DNA of 64,000 nucleotides. Source: Nocardia acidivorans NBRC 108247. Lineage in GTDB: Bacteria > Actinomycetota > Actinomycetes > Mycobacteriales > Mycobacteriaceae. This document shows positions 49,381 through 56,077 of the stretch, piece by piece. Each line of letters begins with the position of its first letter. Within the stretch, counting starts at the first letter, position 1. Under the pieces are notes generated by a model, which was not told the origin of the DNA, searched no databases, and worked only from the letters and a program-made list of their open reading frames with translations. The DNA lies in NCBI RefSeq assembly GCF_001625085.1, contig NZ_BDAW01000014.1:124001-188000 (forward strand), read 5' to 3'. Position numbers and translations under genes: made by a program.

Positions 49381-49824
49381 CTACGGGCAGTGCGCCCCCG
49401 GCACGACGCCGTCCCATTTGCTGAAGCCTCCGAGCTGCTGTGCGAGAGCCTGGCCGACTGGAATCCGGCCGTTGGCCAGGCGTCGAACGCTCGCCTCACT
49501 CAGGCCGCACTCAACCTGCACGACGTAGAGCCCGTCCTTGCTCAGGGTCGGACTAACTGTGCGCACCACCTTGAAGAAGGTGTTCTCCAGATCCTTCGGA
49601 TCGGCGCTGTTGGTGAGAACCTGAATCTTGTTGCCCGTCACCTCGAATGTGTACGGAGGCGGCTCCGGAAACCCGGTCGTAGTCGCGCTTCCCTTCGCAG
49701 TGCCCGTCGCTTGGGTCGTAGGCGCGGCTGTGTCGCCCTTGTCGGACGAACACCCGGCGAGGGCGACAGCGGCGACAGTGGCCGAGCAGGCGACGAATAC
49801 GGTAATTCGGGCACGATGCTTCAT
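49381..49824 (-). CDS. Lipoprotein, second copy type
   Basis: 147 residues. Signal peptide with lipobox LAGC at about Cys25, then SSDKGDT and a Thr/Ser-rich linker, so the mature protein is lipid-anchored outside the membrane. The rest (FEVTGNKIQVLTNSADPKDLEN; shown in part: VTGNKIQVLTNS) is a small beta domain with two later Cys. Like the lipoprotein at 26281 it may act in superinfection exclusion. Inside the early operon rather than with the structural genes. Confidence 0.75.
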   Translation of the reverse strand: MKHRARITVFVACSATVAAVALAGCSSDKGDTAAPTTQATGTAKGSATTTGFPEPPPYTFEVTGNKIQVLTNSADPKDLENTFFKVVRTVSPTLSKDGLYVVQVECGLSEASVRRLANGRIPVGQALAQQLGGFSKWDGVVPGAHCP

Positions 49825-49862
49825 GCCCCGCATCCTGCCAGTCACCTCCGGCAGCGACAGAA

Positions 49863-49881
49863 CCCCGCCACCGAGGCGGGG
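49863..49881 (-). terminator. Hairpin upstream of lipoprotein gene
   Basis: Perfect 7-bp stem CCCCGCC/GGCGGGG with a five-base loop, between the genes starting at 50108 and 49824; on the minus strand followed by TTCTGT. Weak terminator or attenuator. Confidence 0.5.
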
Positions 49882-49895
49882 CTCAATCGCGCTGG

Positions 49896-50108
49896 CTACT
49901 GCTCCCAGCCGACCTCTCTGCGGAACGCGTCTCGCCGCTGATCCTGCAAATCCTGGAGCTTCAGCAAACCCTGCCGGTGCTCCTCCAGGTTCCTCGTGCC
50001 GCCCATCGAAAGCTGGTCCGTGAGAACGCGTATCTGCTGATCGAGCGACACCCGCAGGTCGTGCGCTGACTGGTCAGCAATCCGCGGCTGATCAATCGGG
50101 CTGGTCAC
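49896..50108 (-). CDS. Small coiled-coil protein, 70 residues
   Basis: GTG start overlapping the upstream stop. Mostly heptad helix (LDQQIRVLTDQLSMGGTRN ... HRQGLLKLQDLQDQRRD). No family recognised; probably a small adaptor or DNA-mimic-type early protein. Confidence 0.65.
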   Translation of the reverse strand: MTSPIDQPRIADQSAHDLRVSLDQQIRVLTDQLSMGGTRNLEEHRQGLLKLQDLQDQRRDAFRREVGWEQ

Positions 50109-50347
50109 TTCTGGACTCCTCGGGTTGCAGTGACGAGAGCCCTTTGCAGACTCTTCGCGAGGTGACCTAGCGAACGGTGCCGGTTGTTCAAGTCGCCGTA
50201 CCGTCGATGCACGGCCGCGATGTGATTGAGCAGATCGGCCACCTCGCCCGTGGTCAGGGTGAGGGTCGGATGCTTTTCGCCGGTGAGGATCGCCTCTCCA
50301 GCGACCTCGGCGGCGCGGGCGTGCAAGACGTCCAGGATGTCGGGCAT
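50105..50347 (-). CDS. Small early protein, 80 residues
   Basis: ATG; stop and upstream start overlap by TGATG. Helical throughout, with TLTTGEVADLLNHIAAVHRRYG and a basic end HRSLGHLAKSLQRALVTATRG. No family recognised. Confidence 0.65.
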   Translation of the reverse strand: MPDILDVLHARAAEVAGEAILTGEKHPTLTLTTGEVADLLNHIAAVHRRYGDLNNRHRSLGHLAKSLQRALVTATRGVQK

Positions 50348-50787
50348 CAGATCACTTCCCAGGTGGCGCTGGAGCGCACGCCGGACTTCTTCGCGGGCTC
50401 CGCCATTCGGATGCGACCGACTCGGCGGGCAGCCTGGAGCACGATGGACAACGTGCTGGTGAGGGACTCGGGCAGGTCGACGTCACTGGTGGTGAATCGG
50501 AAGCCGGGGCCGTTCGCGATCAGGGCATCGACTCGACCCTCCACGGCAACTCGTTCCGGGGTCCGGTAATTGAATCCTGCACGGCGGAGCGCGTGCTCCA
50601 GGCTGCCGGGGGTGTGGCCGAGGCGTTTGGCGATGGCATCGAACGGGAGACCGTAATCGGCCAGCCAGCAGAAGTCTCCGACGAGGTTCGTGTTGGAGAC
50701 ATCGGCCGCGATGTCGTCCTTGCGGCGGCGGACGGTGATCTCGCGGTGGGACAGGTCTTCTTCCACCTCGAACATAGTGGCAGTCAT
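50347..50787 (-). CDS. Helix-turn-helix-like early protein, 146 residues
   Basis: ATG with AGAAAGGACC upstream and CCGCCA hairpin before it. LADYGLPFDAIAKRLGHTPGS is a helix-turn-helix pattern (residues about 38-58), followed by RRAGFNYRTPERVAVEGRVDAL. C terminus basic. Likely DNA binding, target unknown. Sits between small genes and ssb. Confidence 0.72.
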   Translation of the reverse strand: MTATMFEVEEDLSHREITVRRRKDDIAADVSNTNLVGDFCWLADYGLPFDAIAKRLGHTPGSLEHALRRAGFNYRTPERVAVEGRVDALIANGPGFRFTTSDVDLPESLTSTLSIVLQAARRVGRIRMAEPAKKSGVRSSATWEVI

Positions 50788-50805
50788 GGTTTTCGGTCCT
50801 TTCTG

Positions 50806-50821
50806 CGCGTTGGCGGACGCG
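50806..50821 (-). promoter_or_regulatory. CCGCCA-loop hairpin, copy 12
   Basis: Minus strand stem CGCGT/ACGCG, loop CCGCCA, 18 bases upstream of the ATG at 50787, followed by AGAAAGGACC. Confidence 0.75.
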
Positions 50822-50892
50822 TGGATGGGAGGATCAGAGCACTGGACGGGACGACAACCCCTTGGCCGTCCCGCCCAGCACAATTCTTCGGA

Positions 50893-51348
50893 TCAGTACG
50901 GCGGTTCGTCGTTGCGCGAGCTGCCCCACGGATCGCCGCCGCCGGAGCGCTGGCTACCACTCCCGCCGTTGCCCCCGCCGCCGCGCGTGGTCTTGTTGAC
51001 CTTCGCCGTCGCGTACTTCAGGCTCGGGCCGACCTCGTCAACCTCCAGCTCGATGACGCTGCGCTTCTCGCCCTCTTTGGTCTCGTACGATCGCTGCTTG
51101 AGCTTGCCGCTCACCAGGATTCGCGACCCCCTGGTCAGGGATTCAGCGACATTCTCAGCGGCTTCTCGCCAGATGTTGCATCGGAGGAAAAGCGCCTCGC
51201 CGTCTTCCCACTCCTGGCTAGTCTTGTTGAATACGCGAGGGGTGGAGGCAACGGTGAAGTTTGCGACGGCCGCTCCTGCGGGCGTGAATCTCAGCTCGGG
51301 GTCGGCGGTCAGATTTCCGATCACGGTAATCACGGTGTCGTTTGACAT
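50893..51348 (-). CDS. ssb: Single-stranded DNA-binding protein
   Basis: 151 residues. OB-fold start [29 protein letters not shown], in parts [14 protein letters not shown] and AAVANFTVA, then [18 protein letters not shown] and [10 protein letters not shown] as in bacterial SSB. Gly/Ser/Arg-rich tail ending NDEPPY, a variant of the acidic DDEPPF tip that recruits partners. ATG with CGAAAGGAACCACCC upstream but no CCGCCA hairpin. Coats ssDNA in phage replication and recombination. Confidence 0.95.
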   Translation of the reverse strand: MSNDTVITVIGNLTADPELRFTPAGAAVANFTVASTPRVFNKTSQEWEDGEALFLRCNIWREAAENVAESLTRGSRILVSGKLKQRSYETKEGEKRSVIELEVDEVGPSLKYATAKVNKTTRGGGGNGGSGSQRSGGGDPWGSSRNDEPPY

Positions 51349-51380
51349 GGGTGGTTCCTTTCGGGTTGGGAGAGAAGGGA

Positions 51381-51449
51381 TTACAGGCTCAGGTGCCCAG
51401 CGGAGGACATAAAGGTCTCGACTACTTCGAGCAGGTTCGGGGTCGTCAC
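51381..51449 (-). CDS. Very short peptide, 22 residues, possible
   Basis: GTG overlapping the upstream stop (GTGA) and preceded by CGAAAGGAACCAGCT. Sequence [22 protein letters not shown]. The Shine-Dalgarno box is the prophage consensus, which supports translation; a leader peptide role is possible. Confidence 0.45.
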   Translation of the reverse strand: MTTPNLLEVVETFMSSAGHLSL

Positions 51450-51748
51450 AGCTGGTTCCTTTCGCGATGGTTGGCGTGGTCGTCGGCCTGGGCGAGTCGG
51501 CACGAGAAGCACCGGCATCCCCAGTTCTGGTAGGTCGATGGCGTGCCGTGCTGGAGCGCCTTGCCGGTCTGGTCGGCGGTGGCGAATGGTCGGCCGTTGA
51601 CGGTGGCCCGGGCCGCGCGGCGGCGGGCGCGGAGGTCGGCGGTGTAGAGCCGCAACGCTTCTCGGCATTCGGTGCAGCGGCATCCGCTCGTATAGGTGGA
51701 CACCTTGCCGTGAGCGAGGTCGCGGCTCGTGTCTAGCGCTGCGGTCAC
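51446..51748 (-). CDS. Protein with duplicated HG-STY-GCRC-C zinc motif
   Basis: 100 residues in two repeats: [19 protein letters not shown] near residue 13 and [20 protein letters not shown] near residue 68. Each repeat has CxCxxC, so each could hold one metal. This motif is common in small actinophage proteins; function unknown. ATG for translation is coupled to the preceding frame. Confidence 0.75.
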   Translation of the reverse strand: MTAALDTSRDLAHGKVSTYTSGCRCTECREALRLYTADLRARRRAARATVNGRPFATADQTGKALQHGTPSTYQNWGCRCFSCRLAQADDHANHRERNQL

Positions 51749-52056
51749 TGGTCGCCTCCGATGGTGAACAGGTAGGCCGCCTCGTCGCCCGGCGCGGGCT
51801 GCCCGTCGAGTCCCTTTCCGGCTGGCTTGAATTCGAAGGTGCCGAACCGCTCGGCAACCATGTCGGTGGCGCGCATCGGCGTAGTGACCGCGCCGTTGTA
51901 CTCCTGCCTGATCACGGTGCAGAAGGCGCGGACCACCCCGTAGTCCTCAACCTGGAGACGGTCAATGCGCAGGGTGCGGACGTTGGACTTGCGGTCGTCG
52001 CAGAACTCGTCGCCGACGCGGACCACCAGGCCCCTGCGGGTGCGGTACTCGTTCAC
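51745..52056 (-). CDS. Early protein, 103 residues, unknown
   Basis: GTG at 52056 overlapping the upstream stop (GTGA). Residues 5-45 (TRRGLVVRVGDEFCDDRKSNVRTLRIDRL, in parts GLVVRVGDEFCDD and VRTLRIDRL) are a small SH3-like barrel. C terminus acidic and Gly/Pro-rich. Family occurs in phages; role unknown. Confidence 0.7.
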   Translation of the reverse strand: MNEYRTRRGLVVRVGDEFCDDRKSNVRTLRIDRLQVEDYGVVRAFCTVIRQEYNGAVTTPMRATDMVAERFGTFEFKPAGKGLDGQPAPGDEAAYLFTIGGDQ

Positions 52057-52337
52057 AACAGGTCCCATTCGTAGTCGCGATCCATGTCGGTGAAGTGGTC
52101 GCTGGCGTCGACGCCATACGCGTCTTCGACTGCGGCGATCCACTCGGCGGACGGTTCGGCATCGCAGCATTCGGAGCATTCGCAAGCCGCGGGCTCGTTA
52201 TCCGGGTTGGTGCACCATGAGCAGTCGCACACCGGGCCGGTGAGCTGGTCGGGGTGGCAGGTGGGGCAGTCGCCGGTGTCGTCGCAGAAGTGGTGGGCGT
52301 CGATATCGGTTGCGGGATCGGCGAATTCGACTCGCAT
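52053..52337 (-). CDS. Cys-rich zinc-binding protein, 94 residues
   Basis: ATG with CGAAAGGAACCACG upstream. Eleven Cys in the N-terminal two thirds (CDDTGDCPTC, CDCSWC, CECSECC) suggest two to three metal sites. The C-terminal third is acidic with a helical VEDAYGVDASDHFTDMD. Function unknown. A CCGCCA hairpin precedes it. Confidence 0.75.
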   Translation of the reverse strand: MRVEFADPATDIDAHHFCDDTGDCPTCHPDQLTGPVCDCSWCTNPDNEPAACECSECCDAEPSAEWIAAVEDAYGVDASDHFTDMDRDYEWDLL

Positions 52338-52354
52338 CGTGGTTCCTTTCGGTC

Positions 52355-52385
52355 GCCGGGGCGGGCTGGCGGACCCAGCCCCGGC
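52355..52385 (-). promoter_or_regulatory. CCGCCA-loop hairpin, copy 13
   Basis: Minus strand outer stem GCCGGGGC/GCCCCGGC and inner GGG(T)/(G)CCC around loop CCGCCA, 17 bases upstream of the ATG at 52337. One bulged T. Confidence 0.75.
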
Positions 52386-52395
52386 GCTGTGATGG

Positions 52396-52920
52396 TTAGG
52401 CCGGGTTGTCGAGGTGGAACGAGAGGCGGCGCGCTGCGGCGTCGATCAGCTGGTCGTTCTCGGCGAGGTACTTGGCGCGAGCGTCCTGGAGTTCGACGAT
52501 CTGGTCTTGGGCGCGCTGAACCTTCGCTGCCCACAACCCATGTGTGGTGATGAACTCGGAGTACACCTCGGCGATGAGGGCTTCGAGGCGGTCGCGGGCG
52601 GCCGGGGTGGCGAAGTCGTCCCACCTGCCGCCCATGCGCCTGACGTGCCATGACACCTCGCGGCCGGGCTCTTTGTCGCAGCCCTTCGCTGGCTCGATCA
52701 TGACGTGGACGTGGACCTGGTAGGCGACGCGGTTGACCTCGAGGCCCACGTCGTCGGTGGTGTTGATGGCGAGCACCCATCCGCGCGCGTCGTTCGGGTT
52801 AGCTCCCTGGCGCCACTCGTATCCGGCGGAGAATCGTCCGGAGACGGGTCCGACTGCGCGGTGTATGTGATGGCCGTCGGCGGCGGTTTCGCCTGTGTCG
52901 GCGAAGTTCTGGCTGGTCAT
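52396..52920 (-). CDS. Early protein, 174 residues, unknown
   Basis: ATG after CGAAAGGAACCACGTC and a CCGCCA hairpin. N-terminal half beta-rich (WVLAINTTDDVGLEVNRVAYQ, shown in part: WVLAINTTDDVGL), C-terminal third a long coiled coil (QRAQDQIVELQDARAKYLAEN). No family recognised. Confidence 0.72.
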   Translation of the reverse strand: MTSQNFADTGETAADGHHIHRAVGPVSGRFSAGYEWRQGANPNDARGWVLAINTTDDVGLEVNRVAYQVHVHVMIEPAKGCDKEPGREVSWHVRRMGGRWDDFATPAARDRLEALIAEVYSEFITTHGLWAAKVQRAQDQIVELQDARAKYLAENDQLIDAAARRLSFHLDNPA

Positions 52921-52935
52921 GACGTGGTTCCTTTC

Positions 52936-52953
52936 GCCCGGTGGCGGCCGGGC
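52936..52953 (-). promoter_or_regulatory. CCGCCA-loop hairpin, copy 14
   Basis: Minus strand stem GCCCGG/CCGGGC, loop CCGCCA, 15 bases upstream of the ATG at 52920. Confidence 0.8.
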
Positions 52954-52978
52954 TGGTGGGTGTTGACCGTGGCGGCGT

Positions 52979-53128
52979 TCAGGCTGCTTCGTCGGCCAGG
53001 TCGAGCAAATCGTGCTCGTACTCGTGGCCTTCGTCGTCGATGTTGAACAGGAGTCCGAGGGGCTGCTGTGGGCCGCTTGTGCGGAGCGCCGCGCGGTTGC
53101 GGCGGCGCTGCCGTTCTTCGAGGGTCAC
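52979..53128 (-). CDS. Small early protein, 49 residues
   Basis: GTG at 53128 overlapping the upstream stop (GTGA). Basic N terminus (EERQRRRNRAALR) and acidic end (DDEGHEYEHDLLDLADEAA). No family recognised. Confidence 0.6.
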   Translation of the reverse strand: MTLEERQRRRNRAALRTSGPQQPLGLLFNIDDEGHEYEHDLLDLADEAA

Positions 53129-53451
53129 AGGCGGGCGGATTCCCATTCCTTCGCGTCGTAGAGGGCGTTCAGATCCCACGCCCAGTCTTCGTCCAGGTAT
53201 TCGATGAATGTGGCGCGGACCTGGCGTGCTTTGTTGCGCAGCTGGGTGGCTTCGGAGTGGTCGTTGACCGCTACGAAGTCGATGGTGTGGAACTCGCCTC
53301 GGTGTTCCGTGGCGGCGACCGGCCATGCACCGAGCAGCCATCCGGCGATGGTTTCGGATGGGACGAACAGGAGGTCACCGTCTTTGATGTCCTCGCGCCA
53401 TTGGCTGTGGTCGTATGCCTCGCCGCTGGAACTGAATACGTGAATGCGCAC
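53125..53451 (-). CDS. Early protein, 108 residues, unknown
   Basis: MRIHVFSSSGEAYDHSQWRED at the start, then FVPSETIAGWLLGAWPVA and a charged C-terminal half with ATFIEYLDEDWAWDL. Two CCGCCA hairpins in tandem precede it, and it is the first gene of the operon starting from the 53.5-53.8 kb regulatory region. Unknown function. Confidence 0.72.
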   Translation of the reverse strand: MRIHVFSSSGEAYDHSQWREDIKDGDLLFVPSETIAGWLLGAWPVAATEHRGEFHTIDFVAVNDHSEATQLRNKARQVRATFIEYLDEDWAWDLNALYDAKEWESARL

Positions 53452-53473
53452 GGTGTTGCTCCTGGTTGGTTGC

Positions 53474-53505
53474 CCTCCCCGGTCGATGGCGGTCGACCGG
53501 GGAGG
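53474..53505 (-). promoter_or_regulatory. CCGCCA-loop hairpin, copy 15 (13-bp stem)
   Basis: Minus strand stem CCTCCCCGGTCGA/TCGACCGGGGAGG, perfect over 13 bp, loop CCGCCA, 22 bases upstream of the start at 53451. The longest stem of the set. Confidence 0.85.
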
Positions 53506-53526
53506 TGGTTGGTTCCCTTTCGGGTT

Positions 53527-53544
53527 TCCCGGTGGCGGCCGGGA
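53527..53544 (-). promoter_or_regulatory. CCGCCA-loop hairpin, copy 16
   Basis: Minus strand stem TCCCGG/CCGGGA, loop CCGCCA, directly upstream of copy 15; followed by CCCGAAAGGGAACC, an extra Shine-Dalgarno box. Confidence 0.8.
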
Positions 53545-53643
53545 TCTGTTGCGCCGCTTGACCTTTCAAACTTCCGGGCCGTTCGGTGCAACGGGGATGA
53601 CATTAACCTGCGCTTTGCTCGGGTGTCAATTCCACTTCGCGTC

Positions 53644-53661
53644 ACTGCGCACTACCTGCGA
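53644..53661. promoter_or_regulatory. ACTnCGCA half-site pair
   Basis: ACTGCGCA (53644) and ACCTGCGA (53654), 10 bp apart. Upstream of the leftward operon that starts at 53451. Confidence 0.55.
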
Positions 53662-53758
53662 CGATCCGCCCAAAAGAACCATGTAAAGAGCATGACGTGC
53701 GAAAACTTTGACACAAAAACCAGATGAAGAGAACGCGCCAAAGACTTGCCCCGTCAAC

Positions 53759-53777
53759 ACTGCGCATCTCCTACGCA
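53759..53777. promoter_or_regulatory. ACTnCGCA half-site pair
   Basis: ACTGCGCA (53759) and CCTACGCA (53770), 11 bp apart as at 45516/45527. Confidence 0.6.
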
Positions 53778-53835
53778 CCAAGGCGGGGAGCGCGGGCCGC
53801 CACCAGAAGGGGGCGCACGACCACACCATCCCCAC

Positions 53836-54312
53836 CTACTCGCCCGAACTCAGCCGGGGCCGCCGCAGAACGCTGCCCAGATCGCCCGAGAACGCCCGAA
53901 CAGGGTCCGGACCGGCCTCCGCCCCGTCCGACTCATCCACGGACCGCCTGCGACGCGTCAGCGGCTTCCGAGGCTCTTGCGTTCGGGCCGACGAGGCGAA
54001 CAGCGCCCGCGCAGCTGCTCGCCCCTCCTCGGACGCTGGGGGTGACGCTGGGAGTTCCGGCCGCCATTCCGGCGCATATCCCGGAGCCTTTGCCGCTGAA
54101 CGGATTCGAGCGGTGATGTGTCCGGGCATGATGCGGTCGGTCTTCTCCGCGTAGTGGTCGCGGATCGCCTCGGCCGCTGCGTCGGGGGTCCAGCGTGACC
54201 GTCTGGCGGCGTCGAGCCACGAATCGACCATGAGGGCGTCGATGTTGCGGGAGTCGTACGACTGCGCCAGCTGGAGCAGGGCCACGACGGTGTCTCTCGG
54301 ATCGCTGGCCAT
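53836..54312 (-). CDS. Replication-region helical protein, 158 residues
   Basis: ATG with CTAGGAGGTTCACC upstream. Residues 5-75 (VVALLQLAQSYDSRNIDALMV, DAAAEAIRDHYAEKTDRIMPGHI) form a helical domain repeated in actinophage replication regions next to initiator or helicase genes. The C-terminal half is basic and disordered (EPRKPLTRRRRS). Probably helps load or organise replication proteins; inferred. Confidence 0.75.
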   Translation of the reverse strand: MASDPRDTVVALLQLAQSYDSRNIDALMVDSWLDAARRSRWTPDAAAEAIRDHYAEKTDRIMPGHITARIRSAAKAPGYAPEWRPELPASPPASEEGRAAARALFASSARTQEPRKPLTRRRRSVDESDGAEAGPDPVRAFSGDLGSVLRRPRLSSGE

Positions 54313-54322
54313 GGTGAACCTC

Positions 54323-55207
54323 CTAGGCGGTGATCGCGCGGGACGAGCCGAACAGCTGCGCCTGCGGAGCGGACGGCGGAACCGGCAGGCCTGCTGCACG
54401 CAGGATCTCCGGATTCGGGTTGGACTTCAACGCCTCGGCGTGCGCGAACTTCATCTCCGCCGGGGTGAGCTGGCGGCCGTTGGGCATGACGGGGCGTTCC
54501 GCGGCTGCCGGGCGGCGAGTTTCGGAGGCACGTCGAATCCAGTTGCGCCAGGTGGCCGTCCAGTCGACGCGGCGCTCTCCCTTGCTGAGCCAGTAGTCGG
54601 CGAACTTGCGGTGCTCGGCTTCCAGATCCACGGCGGGGCACTCGGTACGCATGGCCTCGATCACGGCTTGGTCCGGCATCCAGCCGTCTGGGAGGGTGGC
54701 CGCGCGCTTCTTGCGCGGCTCTCTCACTACTTCGTTAGAAGTAGTGGACGGGTCGGGACGGGACGGGTGTTCAACGGGCGATGCTTCGTTTGTGCTTGGC
54801 ACGATGCTTAGTTTCGGCGAAGCATCATGCTTCGCGTTCGGTTCGCTGTTCGATTCGTCCAATTCGCCCCTCCTGGACTGCCCGGAACGCTTCCCACCTG
54901 CTCGTCCTGCGTCCCGGAGCCGTTCGCGTCGGGCTTCGACCTGGACCTTGGATGGGTTGTATTTCGACCAGTTCTTGAACAAAAAGCTGCCGTTTTCGTG
55001 ATCGAGCCACAGCCCGATTTCGACCAACTCGCGCGCGATTTTCGGTCGGATTCCGAGCATTTTCTGAGCGTTTTTCGACACGATTCCGTCGGTGAGCTGA
55101 TCCGCGCAGTAGCTCCCGGCGGTCACCCATGCACCGAGAGCGGCATAGCTTGCGGCGAGTCTTTCCGGGCTGGACCAGAACTTGTCGTCGACCTTGAACC
55201 AGGTCAT
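54323..55207 (-). CDS. Replication initiator/DnaD-like protein
   Basis: 294 residues. MTWFKVDDKFWSSPERL is the characteristic start of phage replisome organiser and initiation proteins; residues 1-100 form a winged helix (AALGAWVTAGSYCADQLTDG, in part). The middle is a low-complexity linker; residues 190-245 (EAEHRKFADYWLSKGERRVDWTATWRNWI, in parts EAEHRKFADYW and DWTATWRNWI) form a DnaD-type tail. ATGA overlap with the upstream gene. Probably starts phage DNA replication. Confidence 0.85.
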   Translation of the reverse strand: MTWFKVDDKFWSSPERLAASYAALGAWVTAGSYCADQLTDGIVSKNAQKMLGIRPKIARELVEIGLWLDHENGSFLFKNWSKYNPSKVQVEARRERLRDAGRAGGKRSGQSRRGELDESNSEPNAKHDASPKLSIVPSTNEASPVEHPSRPDPSTTSNEVVREPRKKRAATLPDGWMPDQAVIEAMRTECPAVDLEAEHRKFADYWLSKGERRVDWTATWRNWIRRASETRRPAAAERPVMPNGRQLTPAEMKFAHAEALKSNPNPEILRAAGLPVPPSAPQAQLFGSSRAITA

Positions 55208-55452
55208 GCCGCGTACTCGCTTTCGGTTGGTTGGTTCGGGCGCAGACCGATCGAGTCGCGGATACGCGCGGCGGTGAACAAGGTCCACTGCGTGCAGGCC
55301 GCTATCTCCCAATCGGTCAATCCGTCGGCGACCAGCTGGCGGACCAGTACGCGACGGTCGTGCGGGGTGAGGACTTCGGCGGGCAGATCGCCGGCCTGGA
55401 CCTTGGCGAAGGTGAATTGCTGCTCTGCCTTGTAGCGGGCTGGCATGGACAT
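55204..55452 (-). CDS. HTH-type small protein, 82 residues
   Basis: Start ATG at 55452 (a second ATG at 55446). Residues 35-70 (RVLVRQLVADGLTDWEIAACTQWTLFTAARI, in part: DWEIAACTQWTLFTAARI) form a helix-turn-helix. Located just upstream of the replication initiator gene, so may control it. Overlaps it by ATGA. Confidence 0.7.
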   Translation of the reverse strand: MSMPARYKAEQQFTFAKVQAGDLPAEVLTPHDRRVLVRQLVADGLTDWEIAACTQWTLFTAARIRDSIGLRPNQPTESEYAA

Positions 55453-55498
55453 GTGTGTGCCTGAATCGCTTTCGGCGCTCTGCGGCGCGTGGGACGGG

Positions 55499-55538
55499 CC
55501 GTTCGCCGCCCCGGCTATTGGTCCGGGACGGCGAACGG
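55499..55538 (-). terminator. Long stem-loop between small early genes
   Basis: Minus strand CCGTTCGCCGTCCCGG pairs with CCGGGGCGGCGAACGG with one mismatch and an eight-base loop, between the genes at 55542-55769 and 55204-55452. Candidate terminator or attenuator; its loop is not CCGCCA. Confidence 0.5.
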
Positions 55539-55541
55539 GGG

Positions 55542-55769
55542 TTATGCCGCTTGGGCGTAGTGGTCGTGGCGGGTGACAGCACCGGCCAGGACTGCACGGG
55601 CCAGATGCCCGGTGTGGAACATGCCTTCGACCCGTTCGCACGGGTACGCATTCATGCGCGGGCCTGGGACCTGCCGGATCACTTGGCGTGCGGCCTTACG
55701 GCTGGGGTAGCCGCGCTTCTGGCAGGTCGGGCACCAGGTCCAGGCGCGCCAATCGTTGTTGGCGCTCAC
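55542..55769 (-). CDS. Small zinc-finger protein, 75 residues
   Basis: GTG overlapping the upstream stop. WCPTCQKRGYPSRKAARQVI and NAYPCERVEGMFHTGHL fit a phage zinc-finger family with CxxC near the start, a third Cys and a C-terminal HxGH. Function unknown. Confidence 0.72.
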   Translation of the reverse strand: MSANNDWRAWTWCPTCQKRGYPSRKAARQVIRQVPGPRMNAYPCERVEGMFHTGHLARAVLAGAVTRHDHYAQAA

Positions 55770-56077
55770 GCCGCGTGCAGCTCGGCGATGCGGCGGTCGT
55801 ACTGCTGGACCAGCCTGTCGATGGCGGCACGGCCCAGTACGGCCTCGACCTCGACCTGACGATCGGGCGTGGTGTCGAGATACATGGCGGTGAACAGGTA
55901 CGCATCGACCACGACTGCCTTGCCGCGACCGTGGAGCTGAGGCCGTGCCCGTCGCCGCTTGCGCGCTGACGCGTTATGCGCCTCGCGGCACCACTCGCAG
56001 GGCCGCTCGTCCCGGCGGTAGTGCCGGTGGTAACCGGCGTCCGAGCCGCAGTTCATGTGGATGGTCGGCGCTTTCAT
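55766..56077 (-). CDS. HNH-like or zinc-binding small protein, 103 residues
   Basis: CGSDAGYHRHYRRDERPCEWCREAHN (in parts: CGSDAGYHRHYRR and PCEWCREAHN) is a frequent zinc motif in small actinophage proteins. The rest is helical and basic/acidic (RKRRRARPQLHGRG). Coupled to neighbours by ATGA and GTGA overlaps. Confidence 0.72.
   Translation of the reverse strand: MKAPTIHMNCGSDAGYHRHYRRDERPCEWCREAHNASARKRRRARPQLHGRGKAVVVDAYLFTAMYLDTTPDRQVEVEAVLGRAAIDRLVQQYDRRIAELHAA

Larger units (their letters stand above)
53452..53835. other. 384-base noncoding regulatory region
   Basis: No gene seen. Contains two CCGCCA hairpins (53474-53505 and 53527-53544) serving the leftward gene at 53451, and ACTnCGCA half-sites at 53644, 53654 (ACCTGCGA), 53759 and 53770 (CCTACGCA). 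AT-rich patches at 53685-53730 (AAAACTTTGACACAAAAACC region) are promoter-like. Confidence 0.7.
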
